Below, piece after piece: positions 23,133 through 33,965 of a DNA stretch of 64,000 nucleotides. Position 1 is the first letter of the stretch; each line of letters begins with the position of its first letter. This DNA comes from Mycoplasma miroungigenitalium (GTDB lineage Bacteria > Bacillota_I > Bacilli_A > Mycoplasmatales > Metamycoplasmataceae): assembly GCF_013008635.1 (NCBI RefSeq), contig NZ_CP053096.1, positions 620,001 to 684,000 of the forward strand, given 5' to 3'. The notes under the pieces were generated by a model. That model was given only the letters and a program-made list of their open reading frames with translations, had not been told where the DNA came from and ran no database searches. Position numbers and translations under genes: made by a program.

Positions 23133-24383
23133 TTAAGATTTACAATTATTATTTTTCCTGAATTCTTCAATCTCATTTTTATAATTTTCCAGAACATATG
23201 CTAAATCTTTATCTCCACGACCAGATAAATTAACTAGTATATCAATCTCTTTGTCTTTAAATTCTTTAGCAATCTTAATTGCTTGAGCAAGAGCATGAGA
23301 TGATTCAAGCGCTGGAATAATTCCTTCGATTGAAGACAGTAACAAGAATGCTTCAAGGGCTTCTAAATCATTAATTGCAACATATGTTGCCAAATTATTT
23401 TGTTTTAGATAGGCATGTTCTGGACCGACGCCAGGATAATCAAGACCAGAAGCTATTGAATAAACATCATCTGGTTCACCATTTTCGTCTGCAAGTAATA
23501 TTGATTTAAAACCGTGTAAAATACCTGGTTTGCCAAATGATAAAGTAGAGGCGTGATCACCTTTCTTTTCCCCTTTGCCTAATGGTTCAACTCCGATTAA
23601 TTTCGTGTCGCTGAATAGGAATGCAGAAAAAGATCCAATCGCGTTTGAACCTCCTCCAACGCATGCCACAACATAATCAGGATTTTTATTGTATTGAGTA
23701 TTGAACTGTTCATGCATTTCCTCACCAATTATTTTTTGAAAGTTACGAACCATCAAAGGGAATGGATGCGGACCAACTACACTACCGATAGCATACAAGG
23801 CCGTTTCACTTTGTTTACGGTATGCCTCAAACGCTGAATCAACTGCTTCTTTTAGTGTTTGATTTCCGTGTGTTGCCGGAACGACCTTTGCACCTAAAAT
23901 TTTCATTTTCTCAACATTCGGCTGTTGCTTGGCAATATCCACAGCCCCCATATGAATTTCACACTCTAAACCAAAATGAGCAGCAGCAAGTGCTACGGCA
24001 GAACCGTGACTTCCAGCACCTGTTTCAGCAATAAGTTTCTTTTTGCCAATCATTTTAGCGAATAAACCTTCAGCTAAACAATGGTTGGTTTTGTGACTAC
24101 CACCTTCATTTAAATCTTCTCTTTTAATATGAATTCTTGCCTTGCCAAATTTAGCACTTAAATTCTTACAAAAATATATTGGTGTTGGACGTCCTTGAAA
24201 ATTTTTTCTTAAATTTTTTAACTCGTTTTTAAATTCATCTGATTCTGAAACAATTTTATATTGTGTGGCGATATTTTTAAATATTTCTTTTAAATCATCA
24301 GGTAAATATGAACCGCCAAATTCACCAAAATAGCCCTCATCATTTGGTGTATTATCTAAATACTTTTTTAATTTATCATTCAT
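23133..24383 (-). CDS. trpB: Tryptophan synthase beta chain, stand-alone
   Basis: PLP enzyme joining indole and serine to make tryptophan. 416 aa, against about 397 for typical TrpB. Landmarks: [12 protein letters not shown] near the N-terminus; PLP lysine K98 in GGSHKTNH; catalytic glutamate E120 in ETGAG; phosphate loop [18 protein letters not shown]; and LSGRGDKD near the end. The residue after ETGAG is Ser instead of the usual Gln (Q114 in enteric TrpB). No Trp codon of either kind is present. No trpA or other trp gene lies in the window. Ribosome site AGGAG and TATAAT at 24402-24407. Base composition looks richer in GC than its neighbours. Probably acquired, and could serve indole salvage or serine deamination. 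Confidence 0.93.
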   Translation of the reverse strand: MNDKLKKYLDNTPNDEGYFGEFGGSYLPDDLKEIFKNIATQYKIVSESDEFKNELKNLRKNFQGRPTPIYFCKNLSAKFGKARIHIKREDLNEGGSHKTNHCLAEGLFAKMIGKKKLIAETGAGSHGSAVALAAAHFGLECEIHMGAVDIAKQQPNVEKMKILGAKVVPATHGNQTLKEAVDSAFEAYRKQSETALYAIGSVVGPHPFPLMVRNFQKIIGEEMHEQFNTQYNKNPDYVVACVGGGSNAIGSFSAFLFSDTKLIGVEPLGKGEKKGDHASTLSFGKPGILHGFKSILLADENGEPDDVYSIASGLDYPGVGPEHAYLKQNNLATYVAINDLEALEAFLLLSSIEGIIPALESSHALAQAIKIAKEFKDKEIDILVNLSGRGDKDLAYVLENYKNEIEEFRKNNNCKS

Positions 24384-24387
24384 TATT

Positions 24388-24407
24388 ACTCCTATACTGT
24401 AATTATA
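24388..24407 (-). promoter_or_regulatory. trpB promoter and ribosome site
   Basis: TATAAT (24402-24407, minus strand) is followed by a short leader with AGGAG (24388-24392) five bases before the ATG. There is no room for a leader-peptide attenuator or T-box. Confidence 0.6.
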
Positions 24408-24551
24408 ATTTTATATGATTTTAGCTTTTTGCTTTTTTTAAATCTATTTAAATGAAAAAAACTATCACATTCTATTTTATTTGTAAGAATTAATATTCAT
24501 GACGATTCCCGATAATTAAAATTTTTCAATGTAAAGTATTATTATTCAATT

Positions 24552-24581
24552 AAAAAAACTAATATTTCCATTAGTTTTTTT
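24552..24581. terminator. Terminator-like 12-bp hairpin in the trpB-yitT spacer
   Basis: AAAAAAACTAAT (24552-24563) pairs with ATTAGTTTTTTT (24570-24581). A/T tracts suit either strand. No gene end abuts it, so the transcript it stops is unknown. Confidence 0.65.
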
Positions 24582-24846
24582 AAGCACCCTTCTTGTGCTG
24601 GCTTAGAGCTATACGCTATTTATATGATTAAATAACCGCTCATTTTATTCGTTATTAGTAAACAATATTTTTAAAGAAAAGAAAAATATTTTTTATGTAT
24701 TTATGTTTTTGTTTGTCAACTAGCATAGAATAGAAGATAATTTTAAGAAACTATAAATATCTAAGCATTATTTCTTATTGTTTCTAAGTGTAAGAAAATT
24801 TAATTTACGTATTTTATTGTTAAATGTGTAAATTGGCAAAAATAGA
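24582..24846. other. Non-coding spacer with two further hairpins
   Basis: No ORF of note. AGCAC/GTGCT forms a small hairpin at about 24584-24599, and AATATTTTT (24664-24672) pairs with AAAAATATT (24682-24690) followed by TTTT, a terminator-like structure. A small RNA ending there is conceivable, but I see no clear promoter. Confidence 0.3.
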
Positions 24847-24907
24847 CTAGTTATTTATAGGTGAAAATTAAATAACTAGCTACACAAAAATATTTGTATA
24901 TTATAAT
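24847..24907 (+). promoter_or_regulatory. Operator-like inverted repeat and -10 box before the YitT-like gene
   Basis: CTAGTTATTTA (24847-24857) and TAAATAACTAG (24869-24879) form a perfect 11-bp inverted repeat without a T tail. It lies about 22 nt upstream of TATAAT (24902-24907), around the -35 region. The position fits a repressor or activator site. The ATG follows the -10 box by 11 nt, so the mRNA is nearly leaderless. Confidence 0.45.
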
Positions 24908-24918
24908 TAGAACTGATT

Positions 24919-26157
24919 ATGAAAAAAACAAACGAACTTGAAGTAACAAGAGTTACAGAAATTAAAAGAAATAGAATTAAGCAATCATTTCTGCATTTTT
25001 CAACACTATATAGAATTAATAAGTTAGGTTGACAAATCGCTTTGTCAATCGTTATTGGTTTAATATTCGGTGTAATTGAATTCACAATGATTCAAATTAC
25101 TGGTTTATACCAAATGGGTTTGGGCGCGCTAGCTCAAGCTTTGGGTCGTTTCACGAGAATATTTAACGATGACAAAACATTATTTAATATCCTCTTTTGG
25201 TTAGTGAATTTTCTAGGAAATGTCCCTTTATTTATTTTTGCGTACAAAAAAATAGATAAAAAATTTGCATTATTAAATTTTGCTTATTTAGCTAGTTCTA
25301 CAGTTAGCGGTTTCGCATGTGCATCTATTCCGGGCGCTGAGCATTGATTTATTTTCTCTGATCCTAATACTTCGTTACCAGCAATAGACGGAGCAGATGT
25401 TTTAAAAAATGTTGAAATTATTATTTGAGATACTGCAAATTTGAAAGAATTTTCAATATTCTTTTATGCTATGTTGTTTGGGATTTTGCAAGCTATTTTT
25501 AATGCTGCACTATTAATTACCGGATCATCATCAGCAGGTTTTGATATAGTAGCTATCTATATGTCTAAGAAAAAATTCCGTGATATGGGTTCAGTATTTT
25601 TATTGATTCATCTTGTATGTTTAATTATTGCCAATTTGTTTGGTACATATATTCCGGCAGGCCACGCAATAACGGGACACGAATATCAAAATTTCAATGT
25701 AGGTCCATGAGCAATGCAAAATTTCTTTAGTCCTACATTTATAGCTGGCGTATTGATGATTTTGGTGAATGCTATCACTTTGAACATATTCTTCCCTAAA
25801 TTCCAATTAGTAAGGGTTGAAGTTATTTCTTCAAAAGTAAATGAAATACAACAAGCAATTCTTAATTGTAAAGACAAAACATACGCAACAACAATAGTTG
25901 ATGCTCGTGGTGGATATTCAAATCAAAAACAACAAATTTTGATAACAACTTGTTTATTTATTGATGCTGCTCAATTATTGGACATGATTAGAAATGTTGA
26001 CGAAAATGCCTTTGTGACTGTATTGGATGTCAAAAAAGTTGATGGCCACGTTTACACTGCAAGCACCAAACATAAAAAACTAATTAGTTCAAAACAAAAG
26101 CATAAAAAAAGTGAGATAGAACTAAATATTAATCAAAATACATTAGTAAATAATTAA
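24919..26157 (+). CDS. YitT/DUF2179-family membrane protein
   Basis: 412 aa. A basic cytosolic N-terminus of about 45 residues is followed by five to six hydrophobic helices (first around ALSIVIGLIFGVIEF; another with the ITGSSSAGFDIVAIYMSKK loop that marks the YitT family). The final 120 residues are soluble and fit the DUF2179 domain (KVNEIQQAILNCKDKTYATTI...GGYSNQKQ...). UGA codons encode Trp at several sites. The ATG at 24919 is the only possible start after an in-frame TAA and lacks a Shine-Dalgarno sequence. Function unknown; YitT proteins are presumed transporters. Confidence 0.85.
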
Positions 26158-26244
26158 AAATCAGTAATTTATCATTATTTATTAGTATATTTATACATTT
26201 TTATTAAAATTAAATTGTTAAAGAAAAAGATAGAAAGAGGAAAT

Positions 26245-26472
26245 ATGGCAGAAAATGAAAAATCATTAGCAAGTGTCTACCACGTTACTCCTTACAACGG
26301 CAAATGACAAGTAAAAGGTGTAGGTAACACAAGACCAACTAAATTATTTGATACCCAAAAGGAAGCGGTTGCTTATGCTAACGAATTAACTAAAAAACGT
26401 AATGGTTCAGTTCTTATTCACAGAAAAACTGGTCAAGTTAGAGACAGTATTAGCAATAAAAAGAAAAAATAA
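26245..26472 (+). CDS. Small DUF2188-type protein, 75 aa
   Basis: A short basic protein interrupted by one UGA (Trp 21), which hides it under the standard code. The pattern VTPYNGKWQVKG...TKLFDTQKEAVAYANELTKKRNGSVLIHRKTGQVRD matches the compact DUF2188 fold (beta-beta-alpha-beta) found in many small bacterial proteins. Ribosome site AGAGGAAAT. It has its own terminator downstream. A nucleic-acid-binding role is plausible from its charge but unproven. Confidence 0.8.
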
Positions 26473-26506
26473 TTATCAATTTTAATTAACATTCGTTTTA
26501 AACATG

Positions 26507-26541
26507 TAAAAGTCAATAGAACTGCTCTATTGACTTTTATT
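26507..26541 (+). terminator. Rho-independent terminator after the DUF2188 gene
   Basis: TAAAAGTCAATAG (26507-26519) pairs perfectly with CTATTGACTTTTA (26527-26539), with T-rich flanks. Confidence 0.85.
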
Positions 26542-26653
26542 ATACGTAAGTTAAATTGAGTTCTTCAAATAGTAAGATCAATATTAAGCTAATAATTAAA
26601 AATAACAATATTTTTAAATTACGTATAAAATTTAAATAAAAGAAAGAGGTTTT

Positions 26654-28639
26654 ATGTCTAATTATAAATTGCACTCTAAATACGAACCGGCAGGTGATCA
26701 ACCATCAGCAATAAAAGAACTAGTTGATAATATCAAAAATGGTGAAAAATTTCAGGTTTTAAAAGGTGTCACAGGCAGTGGGAAAACCTTTACTATTGCT
26801 AATGTAATTAAAAATTTTGATCGTCCTGTATTAGTGCTATCTCATAATAAGACATTAGCCAGCCAGTTATATAGTGAGTTGAAAGGTTTTTTTCCTGAAA
26901 ACAATGTAGAATATTTTGTTTCTTATTTTGATTATTATCGACCAGAAGCGTATATTCCTTCATCGGATTCATATATAGAAAAAAATTCTCAAACCAATAA
27001 AGAAATTGAGGCAATGAGAATGTCTGCGTATAATTCTCTTTTAACCAATAATAATACAATTGTTGTTGCTTCTGTATCGGCTATTTATGGGGCTCTTAAT
27101 CCAACAGAATATCGTGAACAAATATTTTTTATCCAAGTTGGGGACAAATATAAAAGAAATGACTTTTTAAAGGAATTAGTGCAAAAAAACTATAATCGAA
27201 ATGAAGTTGAATTAACATTAGGTAGTTTTAGTTCAAAAGGAGATATAGTTTTTATTAGACCGGCTCACTCATTTGAATTTTTAATAAGAGTTGACTTTTT
27301 TGGCGATGAGATTGAAAAGATTTCAACTTGTCACCCTGTTACAAAACAAATATTTGAGACTTATAAAAAGTTCAGAATTTTCCCCGGAGATGCATACACT
27401 GTAGGTTCAGAATTAACCAAACAAGTTGTAGAAAAAATTGGTAAAGAACTTGACGAAAGAATTGAATATTTCACTAAAAACGGAAAATTATTGGAAGCAC
27501 AAAGAATAGACGAACGTACAAGAAAAGATATGGATTCATTGAGTCAATTTGGTGTTTGCAATGGCATTGAAAATTATTCTAGATATTTTGATAAACGAGA
27601 GGCTGGCGAGCGACCGTATACATTGCTTGATTATTTTGCTGATAAAAATCCATTATTAATAATTGATGAAAGTCATATGATGCTTCCTCAATTAAGAGCA
27701 ATGTATTTAGGTGACAGAAGTCGTAAACAAACTCTTGTTGATTATGGTTTCAGATTGCCAAGTGCTTTAGATAACAGACCTTTAAAATTTGATGAATTCG
27801 AAAACAGTTTCGATTTTCAAACGATTTATATTTCGGCCACACCTGAGGAATATGAATTAAATAAAACATATGGTGTTATTACTCGTTTATACGTTCGTCC
27901 AACTGGACTGCTGGACCCAATCATTGAAGTTAGAAGTAGTCAAAATCAAGTTGAGGACATCTATGACGAATTACAAAAACAAAAATCAAAAAATGAGCGG
28001 ACTTTAATATTAACAACAACCAAAAGGTTAGCGGAAGAATTAACAAGACATTATCTTGAAAAAAACGAAAAAGTTGCTTTTATTCACTCAGAACACAATA
28101 CTTTTGAAAGAAATAGGATTCTTTTAAAATTGAGAAGAGGTGTCTACGATACAGTAATTGGTATTAATTTACTGCGTGAGGGAATTGATTTACCGGAGGT
28201 TAGCTTAATTGTTGTTTTGGATGCTGATAGAGAGGGTTTTTTGCGTGATACAAAATCCCTAATTCAAATTGCGGGTCGTGCTGCTCGTAATGCTAATGGG
28301 CGTGTTTTGTTTTATGCTGATAAAATTTCTAGGAGCATGCAAGAAACTATTGACGATAATCTTGAAAAACGTCAATTACAAATTGAATACAATAGATTGC
28401 ATAACATTACGCCTAAAACTATAATCAAAGATATTCCCGACTCACTTTTAGATGATGCCAAGGACGAAGAAATAAGTTTCTTCTTGAGTGATAATAAACG
28501 TAAGGCTAATTCAAAACAAGCAAAAATTGATTTAATAAATGAATTAAGAGCAAAAATGAACGAAGCAGCTAAAAATTTGGATTATGAAAAAGCTATTGAA
28601 ATTAGAGATGTTATTATCGAATTAGAAAATAGTAATTAA
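26654..28639 (+). CDS. uvrB: UvrABC excinuclease subunit B
   Basis: 661 aa, normal length. Damage-verifying helicase-like subunit of nucleotide excision repair, loaded by UvrA and then recruiting UvrC. Walker A GVTGSGKT lies near residue 40; the damage-locking beta-hairpin region reads [12 protein letters not shown] (about 92-103); Walker B/DEAD-like IIDESH (about 337); helicase motifs include [13 protein letters not shown] and QIAGRAAR; and the C-terminal UVR motif ([22 protein letters not shown]) is intact. RBS AGAAAGAGG. It is followed 11 nt later by uvrA, so the two are co-transcribed. Confidence 0.97.
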   Translation: MSNYKLHSKYEPAGDQPSAIKELVDNIKNGEKFQVLKGVTGSGKTFTIANVIKNFDRPVLVLSHNKTLASQLYSELKGFFPENNVEYFVSYFDYYRPEAYIPSSDSYIEKNSQTNKEIEAMRMSAYNSLLTNNNTIVVASVSAIYGALNPTEYREQIFFIQVGDKYKRNDFLKELVQKNYNRNEVELTLGSFSSKGDIVFIRPAHSFEFLIRVDFFGDEIEKISTCHPVTKQIFETYKKFRIFPGDAYTVGSELTKQVVEKIGKELDERIEYFTKNGKLLEAQRIDERTRKDMDSLSQFGVCNGIENYSRYFDKREAGERPYTLLDYFADKNPLLIIDESHMMLPQLRAMYLGDRSRKQTLVDYGFRLPSALDNRPLKFDEFENSFDFQTIYISATPEEYELNKTYGVITRLYVRPTGLLDPIIEVRSSQNQVEDIYDELQKQKSKNERTLILTTTKRLAEELTRHYLEKNEKVAFIHSEHNTFERNRILLKLRRGVYDTVIGINLLREGIDLPEVSLIVVLDADREGFLRDTKSLIQIAGRAARNANGRVLFYADKISRSMQETIDDNLEKRQLQIEYNRLHNITPKTIIKDIPDSLLDDAKDEEISFFLSDNKRKANSKQAKIDLINELRAKMNEAAKNLDYEKAIEIRDVIIELENSN

Positions 28640-28650
28640 AGGAGATGGTT

Positions 28651-31476
28651 ATGTCAACAAAAGAAAATATTACGATTAAAGGCGCTAGAGAAAACAACTT
28701 AAAAAACGTTAATTTAGTACTTCCAAAAAATAAACTAATTGTCTTTACTGGTTTATCAGGTTCGGGTAAATCTTCTTTAGCATTTAATACAATTTATGAA
28801 GAAGGTCGAAGAAGATATGTTGATAGTTTAAGTAATTATGCTAGACAATTTCTTGGAGGGACTAATAAACCTGATGTAGATGCAATAGATGGACTAAGCC
28901 CATCTATTGCTATTGAGCAAAAAACTACCCACAATAACCCTCGTTCAACAGTTGGTACTGTTACTGAAATTTATGATTATTTAAGATTATTATTCGCAAG
29001 AATTGGTAAACCGTTTTGTCCAAAACACAAAATTGAGATAACTTCGCAAACTAATAAAGATATCTTAGATTCAATTTATTCATTAGATCCTGATTCAAAA
29101 TTATTCATTTTGGCACCAGTCGTGGAAAACGAAAAAGGAACTCATGTAAATTTAATTGAAAAACTTAAAAAAGAGGGTTTTGTACGCCTAAAAATTGATG
29201 GTCAAATTTATGACCTTGATGAAAAAATTGATTTGGATAAAAATTCAAAACATTATATTGATATTGTGGTTGATAGAGTTGTTTTAACCGAAGAAAATAG
29301 AGCCAGAATTGCTGAAGCAATATCTGTTGCCGCTGATTATGGAAAAGGATTAGTTAAAGTTGAATCAACAGATGGTTACAGTAAGGTTTTTTCTAAATTA
29401 CACTCCTGTTTTTATAAAGATTTTGAGATGCCAAAGATTGAACCAAGATTATTCTCCTTTAACTCGCCGTCCGGAGCTTGTGATCAGTGTAAAGGTTTAG
29501 GTGTTGATTTGCGAGCTAGTTTTGAAGCACTGGTTCCTGAACCTTGAAGAAGTATTAATGAAGGCGGTATTAAGATTTATGAAAATACAGTTAATACTCA
29601 AAATCTTGAATGACAAGAATTTGATATTTTGTTAGCTCATTATCAAATTGATAAAACAATCCCAATTGAGGATTTATCTAAAGAAGAATTATACATAATT
29701 AAATATGGTGCAGATGAAGAATTAGAATATGTATTAACCTCCACTTCTGGAAACCAAATAAGAAGAACTAAACGTATTGAAGGTATTTTAAATACTGTGG
29801 AACGTAAATATATGGAAACAGCATCTCAAGCAGTGAGAGATTGACTAAAAAAATATATGGGTTCATATCCATGTTCAAGTTGTAATTATTCACGTTTAAA
29901 TAAATATGCTTTAGCTGTACAAATCAATGGTATGAACATTGACGACTTTGCTAGACAATCAATCGAAGAAGCCTTATTTACTATTGAAAACATAGAATTA
30001 CAGGACACTGAAGTTCAAATTTCTTCATTGATTATTACAGAGCTAATAAACAGACTAACATTTTTGCAAAATGTAGGTTTAAGTTATTTAAGTTTAAATC
30101 GTAGCGCAGAAACACTATCTGGTGGCGAAAGTCAACGTATTAAATTAGCAACGCAAGTTGGTTCTAATTTGACTGGTGTTTTATATGTACTAGATGAACC
30201 ATCAATTGGACTTCATCAAAAAGATAACGAAAGACTAATTAATACATTGAAAAACATGGTCGAAATTGGTAATACTTTAATTGTTGTAGAACATGATGAA
30301 GACACCATTAGAGCTGCAGAACATTTGGTGGATATTGGACCGTTGGCGGGAGCACAAGGTGGAAATATCGTTGCGCAAGGAAGTTTAGAAGATATTAAAA
30401 ATTGTCCAGAATCACTGACGGGGCAGTATTTAAGCGGTAAATTGTCTATTGATGTACCAAAATCTCGTCGTTCTGGAAATGGTCAGGTTGTAACAATTTA
30501 TGGCGCTAAGGAAAATAACCTTAAAGATATTGATGTTAAATTTCCTCTTGGCAAATTTATAGCCGTCACAGGAATGAGCGGATCGGGCAAAAGCACATTA
30601 GTAAATGAGATTTTCGTAAAAGGAATACAAAGAGTTGTCAATAAAAGTACTGATAAATTGGGTAAATTCAAGTCAATTAATAATATTCAAGCTATTGATA
30701 AAGTTGTTCCAATTTCTCAAAGTCCAATTGGACGAACACCTCGTTCAACCCCTGCAACACACATTTCGGTTTTCGATGATATTAGAGATCTTTTTGCTTC
30801 AACTACTGAAGCTAAATCAAGAGGTTATACAAAATCTAATTTTAGTTTTAATGTCCCAGGTGGACGTTGTGAAAAATGTAGTGGAGATGGTGTAATAAAA
30901 ATTGAAATGCATTTTCTTCCTGATGTTTATATTGCTTGTGATGACTGTGATGGTAAACGTTATACACTCGAAACTCTTGAAATAAAATATCGTGGAAAAA
31001 ACATATCAGATGTATTGAATATGAGTGTTGATGAAGCTCATGATTTCTTTGCAAATCGCTCAAAAATTAAAGAAAAATTAGCAGTAATTCAATCAATTGG
31101 TCTTGGATACATTAAATTGGGTCAGCCATCAACAACATTAAGCGGCGGTGAAGCACAAAGAGTCAAATTAGCAACTTATTTACAGAAAAAACCAACCGGA
31201 AAGACTGTTTACGTACTCGATGAACCAACAACTGGTTTGCACACACACGATGTTAAAAAATTATTAGACGTATTAAACAAAATTGTTGACGGAGGCGATA
31301 CAATCATTGTTATTGAACATAATTTAGATGTAATTAAATGTGCTGATTATATCATTGATTTAGGGCCGGAGGGCGGAGTCAATGGAGGTAGAATAGTTGC
31401 TTCGGGTACTCCTGAGCAAGTAGCTCAATGTGAACTAAGTTTTACCGGTCAATACTTAAAAAAATACTTAAAATAA
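28651..31476 (+). CDS. uvrA: UvrABC excinuclease subunit A
   Basis: 941 aa damage-recognition ATPase with two ABC modules. Walker A motifs are GLSGSGKSS (about 34) and GMSGSGKST (about 642). Signatures LSGGESQRIKLA and LSGGEAQRVKLA, and Walker B VLDEPSIGLH and VLDEPTTGLH, are both present. Zinc-binding cysteine pairs are visible (CDQC, CSSC, CEKC with CDDC). The start was set at 28651, not the in-frame ATG at 28645, because AAAGGAG is immediately before the first and correctly spaced for the second. Four UGA codons encode Trp. Confidence 0.97.
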
Positions 31477-31493
31477 CGGATTTCCGTTTTTTT
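31475..31493 (+). terminator. Short terminator after uvrA
   Basis: AACGG and CCGTT form a five-bp stem with an ATTT loop, overlapping the uvrA stop codon, followed by seven T residues. Confidence 0.5.
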
Positions 31494-31538
31494 ATTGCAT
31501 TTATAACATTATATAAGAACATATTTTATATTTTTATA

Positions 31539-31544
31539 TATAAT
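31539..31544 (+). promoter_or_regulatory. -10 box of the gdpP operon, leaderless
   Basis: TATAAT is seven bases (tctaaat) before the gdpP ATG with no ribosome site, so transcription should begin at or next to the start codon. Confidence 0.6.
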
Positions 31545-31551
31545 TCTAAAT

Positions 31552-33510
31552 ATGAATTTAAAAAGAAAATTAATCCTTTACATTATGGTTGCGATTATGT
31601 CAATATTTTTAGTAATCGCTTCATTTATAATGCTTTGATTGGACGTGGCAAAAGTTTGATCAGCAATATTTACATCTTTACTGATTTTAAGTTCGGTATT
31701 GACTGGTACTTTTATTGTTTTATCAATTAAAACCTTTATTGCTAACCAATCATCAATCAAATCTTCATATAGTAAATTTGTTGATGAAATAATGGTTCAT
31801 AATCAAGTTGGCACGATAATTTACGATATGAGCGGTAATATTATTCAAACAAGCGAATTTATTCGTACTCGCTTTGGTAAACATTTAGTTGGATTAAAAT
31901 TACATAAATTTTTCGAATCGATTTTTGTTAATTTTTCTGAAAAACAAAGAGAATATGAATTTAAACATGAAAACTCCTATTACGTAGCTTCTGTGTTTCC
32001 TTTGAATAACTATGTTTCAATTAGAGATAATTCTCTTGAAAAAAGAAGTATGCAGATTTATAGTCAAGAACAAGCAGTAGTTGGGGAACTTGAAATCGAT
32101 AATTACTGACTATATCAATCAATTCTTTCTGAGGAACAGCTATACAACCTTAATAAAAGCGTTATTACAGTTCTGGACAATTTAGTTCAAACATATAATT
32201 TGATTTATCGTCAATACAATACTAATGGGAAATTTTTACTTGTTACAAACAAAATTTCACTAGATAAGATGATAGATGCTAAGTTCGAATTCTTTGATAA
32301 ATTACACCAAGTTCTTAAAACCGATAATAATAACATTGTAGTTTCAGTTTCAGCCGGTTTTGCATATGGGGCCAATGAATATCAAACTAAAATAGATTTA
32401 GCAAAAAGCGCCTTATTACAGGCGCAAGGACGTGGTGGTGATCAAGTTGTTGTTTTATCTCCTTATGATCATCCAATTTACTTTGGTTCAACAACAGAAA
32501 TTCTACCTAGCGTCGATAGAACTAGAATTCGAAACCTAACTGGCTTAGTAGAACAAAGATTGCTCAATCCAAAATTAGACAAGGTAATTATCTATGGACA
32601 TGCCGTGGCGGATTTAGATGCGATTGGTTCGGCGATGGGGGTTTTAGCTTTATGTAAAACCTATGGTAAGCAAGTATATATATGTTCTGCCACACAAGAC
32701 TCTACAACTAAAAAAGTCTTACAACAATATTGAGAAAACATTGGAGACAATTTTATAAAACCACAGGTTGCAAATAAAATTTCTGATGAGAATACAATTG
32801 TCTTCTTTGTGGATAATGCTCACCCTACACGTACAGATAATCCAGAAGCGATAAAAAATGTTAAGTCGGAAAACATCTTTATTTTAGATCATCACAGAAT
32901 GAAGTTATCAATTGATTTTGCTCCAAAAGAAAACAGGGTTATTGCAACTTCGGCTTCATCAGCCAGTGAATTAGTTACTGAGATGCTAATTTTTTCAAAG
33001 CGCAAAGTTGATGTTGATCTAATCACTGCTCAAATGTTATTAAATGGAATTTGCTTGGATACATTGCAATTCCAAAAACACGCAACCTCTAAAACCTTTG
33101 AGGCGGCAAGTTGATTGGAAACCAGAGGGGCGAATTCAACAGTTGCGGCTAATGCATTAAAAATAGATGCAGAAACTTATGCCAAGGTAAATAAAATGTT
33201 GGAGTCGTTGGAAGAAGTAAAAGAAGGATTTTTCCTTGCTTACGCTGATGTTCCAATGTCAGACGATTTAATTTCGATTACGGCAGAAGAAATTTTAAGA
33301 ATCGATGGCCGGAGAGCAAGTTTTGTTGTAGCTCGACAAGAAAAAGGCGATAAATACAAATTATCAGCTCGTGGCATTGACACAAATGTTCAAATAATTT
33401 GTGAAGGTGTCGGTGGTGGTGGAGGTTTTGCAGCAGCAGCAGCAGTTTCTACTGATGACCTAGAAACATTTATAGATAATATTAAACAAGCGATTGTGAG
33501 TGTGAAATAA
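31552..33510 (+). CDS. gdpP: GdpP-like c-di-AMP phosphodiesterase (DHH/DHHA1)
   Basis: 652 aa membrane-bound regulator expected to cleave cyclic di-AMP. Two N-terminal helices (about 8-58), a PAS-like domain (about 75-150), and a degenerate GGDEF domain (GRGGDQ near 293). The DHH domain has GHAVADLDAIGS (about 349) and ILDHHR (about 444) with the metal-binding His and Asp residues kept. In the DHHA1 domain the usual GGGH motif reads GGGGGFAAAAA (about 619-629), so the substrate-binding His is replaced; the DNA there is a run of GGT and GCA triplets. First gene of an operon overlapping rplI. Activity should be tested because of that substitution. Confidence 0.9.
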
Positions 33511-33965
33511 TGAAAATAATACTATTAAAAGATTGTAAAGATGGTAAAGCTAATACCATTATTGAAGTATCAGATGGCTATGGGGCTAACTTTTTGGTTG
33601 CCAAAGGTTTTGGGGTTCCATACAACGAAAAAACTAAATACCAATTAGATAAACGTCTTAAAGATATGACTAATGACGAAATGGAAATTCGTGCTAAGGC
33701 TCTTGAATTGAAGCAACAATTAGAAAATGACAAATTAACTTACCGGTTAGATGCTTTAATTGATGCCCACGGAAACTTGATCGTGCATAAATCAATTTCA
33801 ACTAAAGATATCAACAGAGATTTAGTTAAAAAAGGTTACAAACTAGACAAATATTCAGTACAAAAAGTTCATATTGTGTCAAATGGCTTACACGAAATTG
33901 ACATAATTTTATACAAGGATATTGTAGCTAAATTTAAAGTAGAGGTACAAGTCAATGTTAAATAA
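33510..33965 (+). CDS. rplI: 50S ribosomal protein L9
   Basis: 151 aa. The N-terminal domain MKIILLKDCKDGKANTIIEVSDGYGANFLVAKGFGVPY carries the L9 signature; a long connecting helix and a C-terminal domain follow. Binds 23S rRNA at the L1-stalk base. Its ATG shares a base with the gdpP stop (TAATG), and its end overlaps dnaB by 11 nt, implying translational coupling. The gdpP-rplI-dnaB order is widely conserved in Firmicutes and mycoplasmas. Confidence 0.97.
   Translation: MKIILLKDCKDGKANTIIEVSDGYGANFLVAKGFGVPYNEKTKYQLDKRLKDMTNDEMEIRAKALELKQQLENDKLTYRLDALIDAHGNLIVHKSISTKDINRDLVKKGYKLDKYSVQKVHIVSNGLHEIDIILYKDIVAKFKVEVQVNVK

Noticed and set aside
24600-24625. Similarity of ttagagctatacgct to the type II CRISPR repeat/tracr anti-repeat
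   Set aside because: Only a dozen bases match, there are no spaced repeats and no cas genes; treated as coincidence.
24582-24700. tRNA or SRP RNA gene in the trpB-yitT spacer
   Set aside because: No cloverleaf, no CCA-adjacent acceptor pairing and no SRP tetraloop motif could be built; only small AT-rich hairpins.
28645-28650. ATG at 28645 as the uvrA start
   Set aside because: It abuts the AAAGGAG ribosome site with no spacing; the next in-frame ATG at 28651 is correctly placed.
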